The notes under the pieces are model-generated. The model was not told where the DNA came from. It saw only the letters and a list, made by a program, of their open reading frames with translations, and did no database searches. From contig JAKPQT010000208.1 in assembly GCA_029555885.1 (NCBI GenBank), forward strand, positions 1 to 6,911: a stretch of 6,911 bases of DNA, read 5' to 3'. Positions 5,298-6,911 of the stretch are shown piece by piece. Every line of letters starts with the position of its first letter. Position 1 is the stretch's first letter. Source of the DNA: Chloroflexota bacterium. GTDB lineage: Bacteria > Chloroflexota > Anaerolineae > CG2-30-64-16. A program made the position numbers and the translations under genes.

Positions 5298-6911
5298 ATG
5301 CGAATCGGGATTATCACGAGCGGCGGCGATGCGCCGGGCATGAATGCGGCCATTCGGGCCATTACGCGCTGCGCCATCGATAAGGGGATGGAGGTCATCG
5401 GCATTCACGAAGGCTGGCAAGGCGTCGTGGATGGCAGCGAGCAGTTCCAGCCACTCACCTGGCGCGACGTCGGCGGCATCCTGCAATTGGGCGGTACCAT
5501 CCTGGGTACAGCCCGCTCGGAGGTGTTCCGCAGCAAGGAGGGCCGTCGCAAGGCTGTGGGCAATCTGGTCAACGCAGGCATTGAAGCCATGGCCGTCATC
5601 GGGGGCGATGGATCACTCACGGGCGGGTTGCTGCTCTACCAGGAATGGGAGGAGCATCTTCAGGCCCTGGCCGCGGCAGGCGTCATTCCGCCGGAGAAGG
5701 CCGCAAACCCCACGCCATTGCGCATCGTGGGGCTGCCCGGTTCCATCGACAACGACCAGTATGGCACAGACATGGCGATCGGTGCAGACACAGCCCTGAA
5801 CACCGTCGTCGAGGCGGTCGATAAGCTCAAATCCACGGCCGGCGCGCACCAGCGTGCGTTCGTGGTCGAGGTGATGGGCCGGCGCAGCGGCTACCTTGCG
5901 CTCATGGGCGCGGTCGCCAGCGGCTCTGACTGGGTCCTTATCCCCGAAGAGGAGATGGACGCGCGCTGGCACTATAAGATGATCGAGGCGCTGGGCCGCG
6001 GGCGCGCCGCGGGCCGACGCCAGGATGTCATCCTCCTAGCCGAGGGTGCACGCCACTCCGATGGCCTGCCTATCAAGGCCGAAACCATCACCGAGATCGT
6101 CAAGACGCGCGCCGGCGTAGATGCACGCGTGACCGTCCTGGGCCATGTGCAGCGCGGCGGCTCGCCCAGCGCGTTCGACCGTATCCTGGCGTCGCGGCTC
6201 GGCCAGGCCGCGGTCGAGTACCTGGCAGGACCGGACCCCACGCCGGTCATGGTCGGGTTGGTCCACAACCAGCCGGCCGCCACCCCACTGACAGAGATGG
6301 TTGCCAAGAGCCAGGCCATCAACGTCGAGATGGATCAGGGCCATTTTCAGGCGGCGCTGGAGCTGCGCGGCCGCAGCTTCCTCGATTCGTTCGAAATGTT
6401 CAAGACGCTGGCCCGCGCCGAACCCAAGCAAGCCCTGGCGGGCAAGGGCCGCATCCTGCTGCTCACGGGCGGGCCGGATGCCCCGGGCATGAACGCCATC
6501 CTACGCACTGCCCTGCGCATGGCGCGCAACGTCGGCCAGGATGTCGTCGGCGCGCGCTACGGCTTCGGCGGCCTGGCGCGCGGCGACATTTGGGACCTGA
6601 ACTGGATGACAGTTCACGGCTGGATCAACCGGGGCGGGAGCGAGTTGGGCGCAGTGCGCCATGAGCTCACTGAAGAAGAGATCGCGCAGATGGCCGAGCA
6701 AATCAAGGCGTGGGATATCCGCGGGATGATCGCGGTCGGCGGCCTGAGCACCTACCTGCAAGCCCAGAAGATCATGGCCGCGCGCGAGCAGTACCGCGCG
6801 CTGCGCATCCCCATGATCCTCGTGCCCGCGACCATCGATAACAACCTGCCCGGCACCGAGATCACCATCGGTGCAGACACCGCGCTCAACAACATCGTCG
6901 ACGCCATCGAC
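5298..6911 (+). CDS. pfkA: 6-phosphofructokinase, eukaryote-like tandem (two-half) form, 3' end outside window
   Basis: This enzyme phosphorylates fructose 6-phosphate to fructose 1,6-bisphosphate in the cytoplasm, the committed step of glycolysis. The 538 codons present contain two PFK halves. The N-half (1 to about 380) has TSGGDAPGMN (7-16), GGDGS (102-106), GSIDND (148-153; D151 matches the E. coli catalytic Asp127), HQR (184-186), EVMGRRSGY (191-199) and LGHVQRGGSPSAFDR (281-295). Gly105 and Gly148, at the two positions that separate ATP from pyrophosphate enzymes, indicate ATP use. The linker (353-376, with LELRGRSF) resembles that of animal PFK-1. The C-half starts at about 384 with LTGGPDAPGMN, but its nucleotide site is altered (GGLST, 481-485) and the catalytic motif is TIDNN (512-516), so it is probably regulatory or structural. 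The usual tandem length is about 750 residues, so roughly 200 or more are missing at the edge. The gene has its own promoter and ribosome binding site. Family assignment is very secure; regulation by effectors is inferred. Confidence 0.95.
   Translation, partial: MRIGIITSGGDAPGMNAAIRAITRCAIDKGMEVIGIHEGWQGVVDGSEQFQPLTWRDVGGILQLGGTILGTARSEVFRSKEGRRKAVGNLVNAGIEAMAVIGGDGSLTGGLLLYQEWEEHLQALAAAGVIPPEKAANPTPLRIVGLPGSIDNDQYGTDMAIGADTALNTVVEAVDKLKSTAGAHQRAFVVEVMGRRSGYLALMGAVASGSDWVLIPEEEMDARWHYKMIEALGRGRAAGRRQDVILLAEGARHSDGLPIKAETITEIVKTRAGVDARVTVLGHVQRGGSPSAFDRILASRLGQAAVEYLAGPDPTPVMVGLVHNQPAATPLTEMVAKSQAINVEMDQGHFQAALELRGRSFLDSFEMFKTLARAEPKQALAGKGRILLLTGGPDAPGMNAILRTALRMARNVGQDVVGARYGFGGLARGDIWDLNWMTVHGWINRGGSELGAVRHELTEEEIAQMAEQIKAWDIRGMIAVGGLSTYLQAQKIMAAREQYRALRIPMILVPATIDNNLPGTEITIGADTALNNIVDAID

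Noticed and set aside
5298..6911. Pyrophosphate-dependent phosphofructokinase
   Set aside because: The diagnostic positions of the N-half read GGDG and PGSIDND, with Gly at both, which fits ATP use; pyrophosphate enzymes usually have Asp and Lys there.

Overview
The window is GC-rich, densely coded on the + strand, and looks like bacterial chromosome. The gene types (a YfhO-family membrane protein joined to a polysaccharide flippase, and a large eukaryote-like tandem phosphofructokinase) together with scattered palindromes of the form CATCCTTCGACT...CGCTCAGGATG suggest a Chloroflexota bacterium, perhaps Anaerolineae or Caldilineae. That placement is an inference from general familiarity; no marker gene is present.

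Layout. Positions 1-48 hold the last codons of a probable upstream gene whose TGA stop overlaps the GTG start of the next gene (GTGA). Positions 45-4562 are one uninterrupted 1505-residue membrane protein: residues 1 to about 985 are a YfhO-like (GT-C type) module, and residues about 993 to 1505 are a complete Wzx/PST-type flippase. Three short palindromic elements lie inside this gene without breaking the frame. Two form an inverted pair (1853-1983) in the YfhO half and one (3639-3689) is in the flippase half. A purine-rich then pyrimidine-rich insertion (about 1203-1317) and a small hairpin (651-673) sit in two other hydrophilic loops of the same protein. Positions 4688-5218 encode an unrecognised 176-residue protein with about four membrane segments and a strong ribosome binding site. 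Positions 5298-6911 encode a 6-phosphofructokinase that runs off the window. It has a complete catalytic half followed by a second, degenerate PFK half, as in eukaryotic PFK-1. It is preceded by a near-consensus sigma-70 promoter (TTGACA, 17 bases, TAAAAT) whose -35 box overlaps the stop codon of the preceding gene.

How the genes relate. The first (partial) gene and the fusion protein look translationally coupled and probably belong to a cell-surface glycan or lipid-linked sugar locus: the YfhO part would act on polyprenyl-linked sugars at the outer face of the membrane and the flippase part would move lipid-linked glycans across it. The small membrane protein and the phosphofructokinase appear to be separate units. 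The phosphofructokinase has its own promoter and serves glycolysis. No RNA gene, transposase or CRISPR array was seen. The short gaps at 4563-4687 and 5219-5297 contain no further gene, and I found no convincing terminator.
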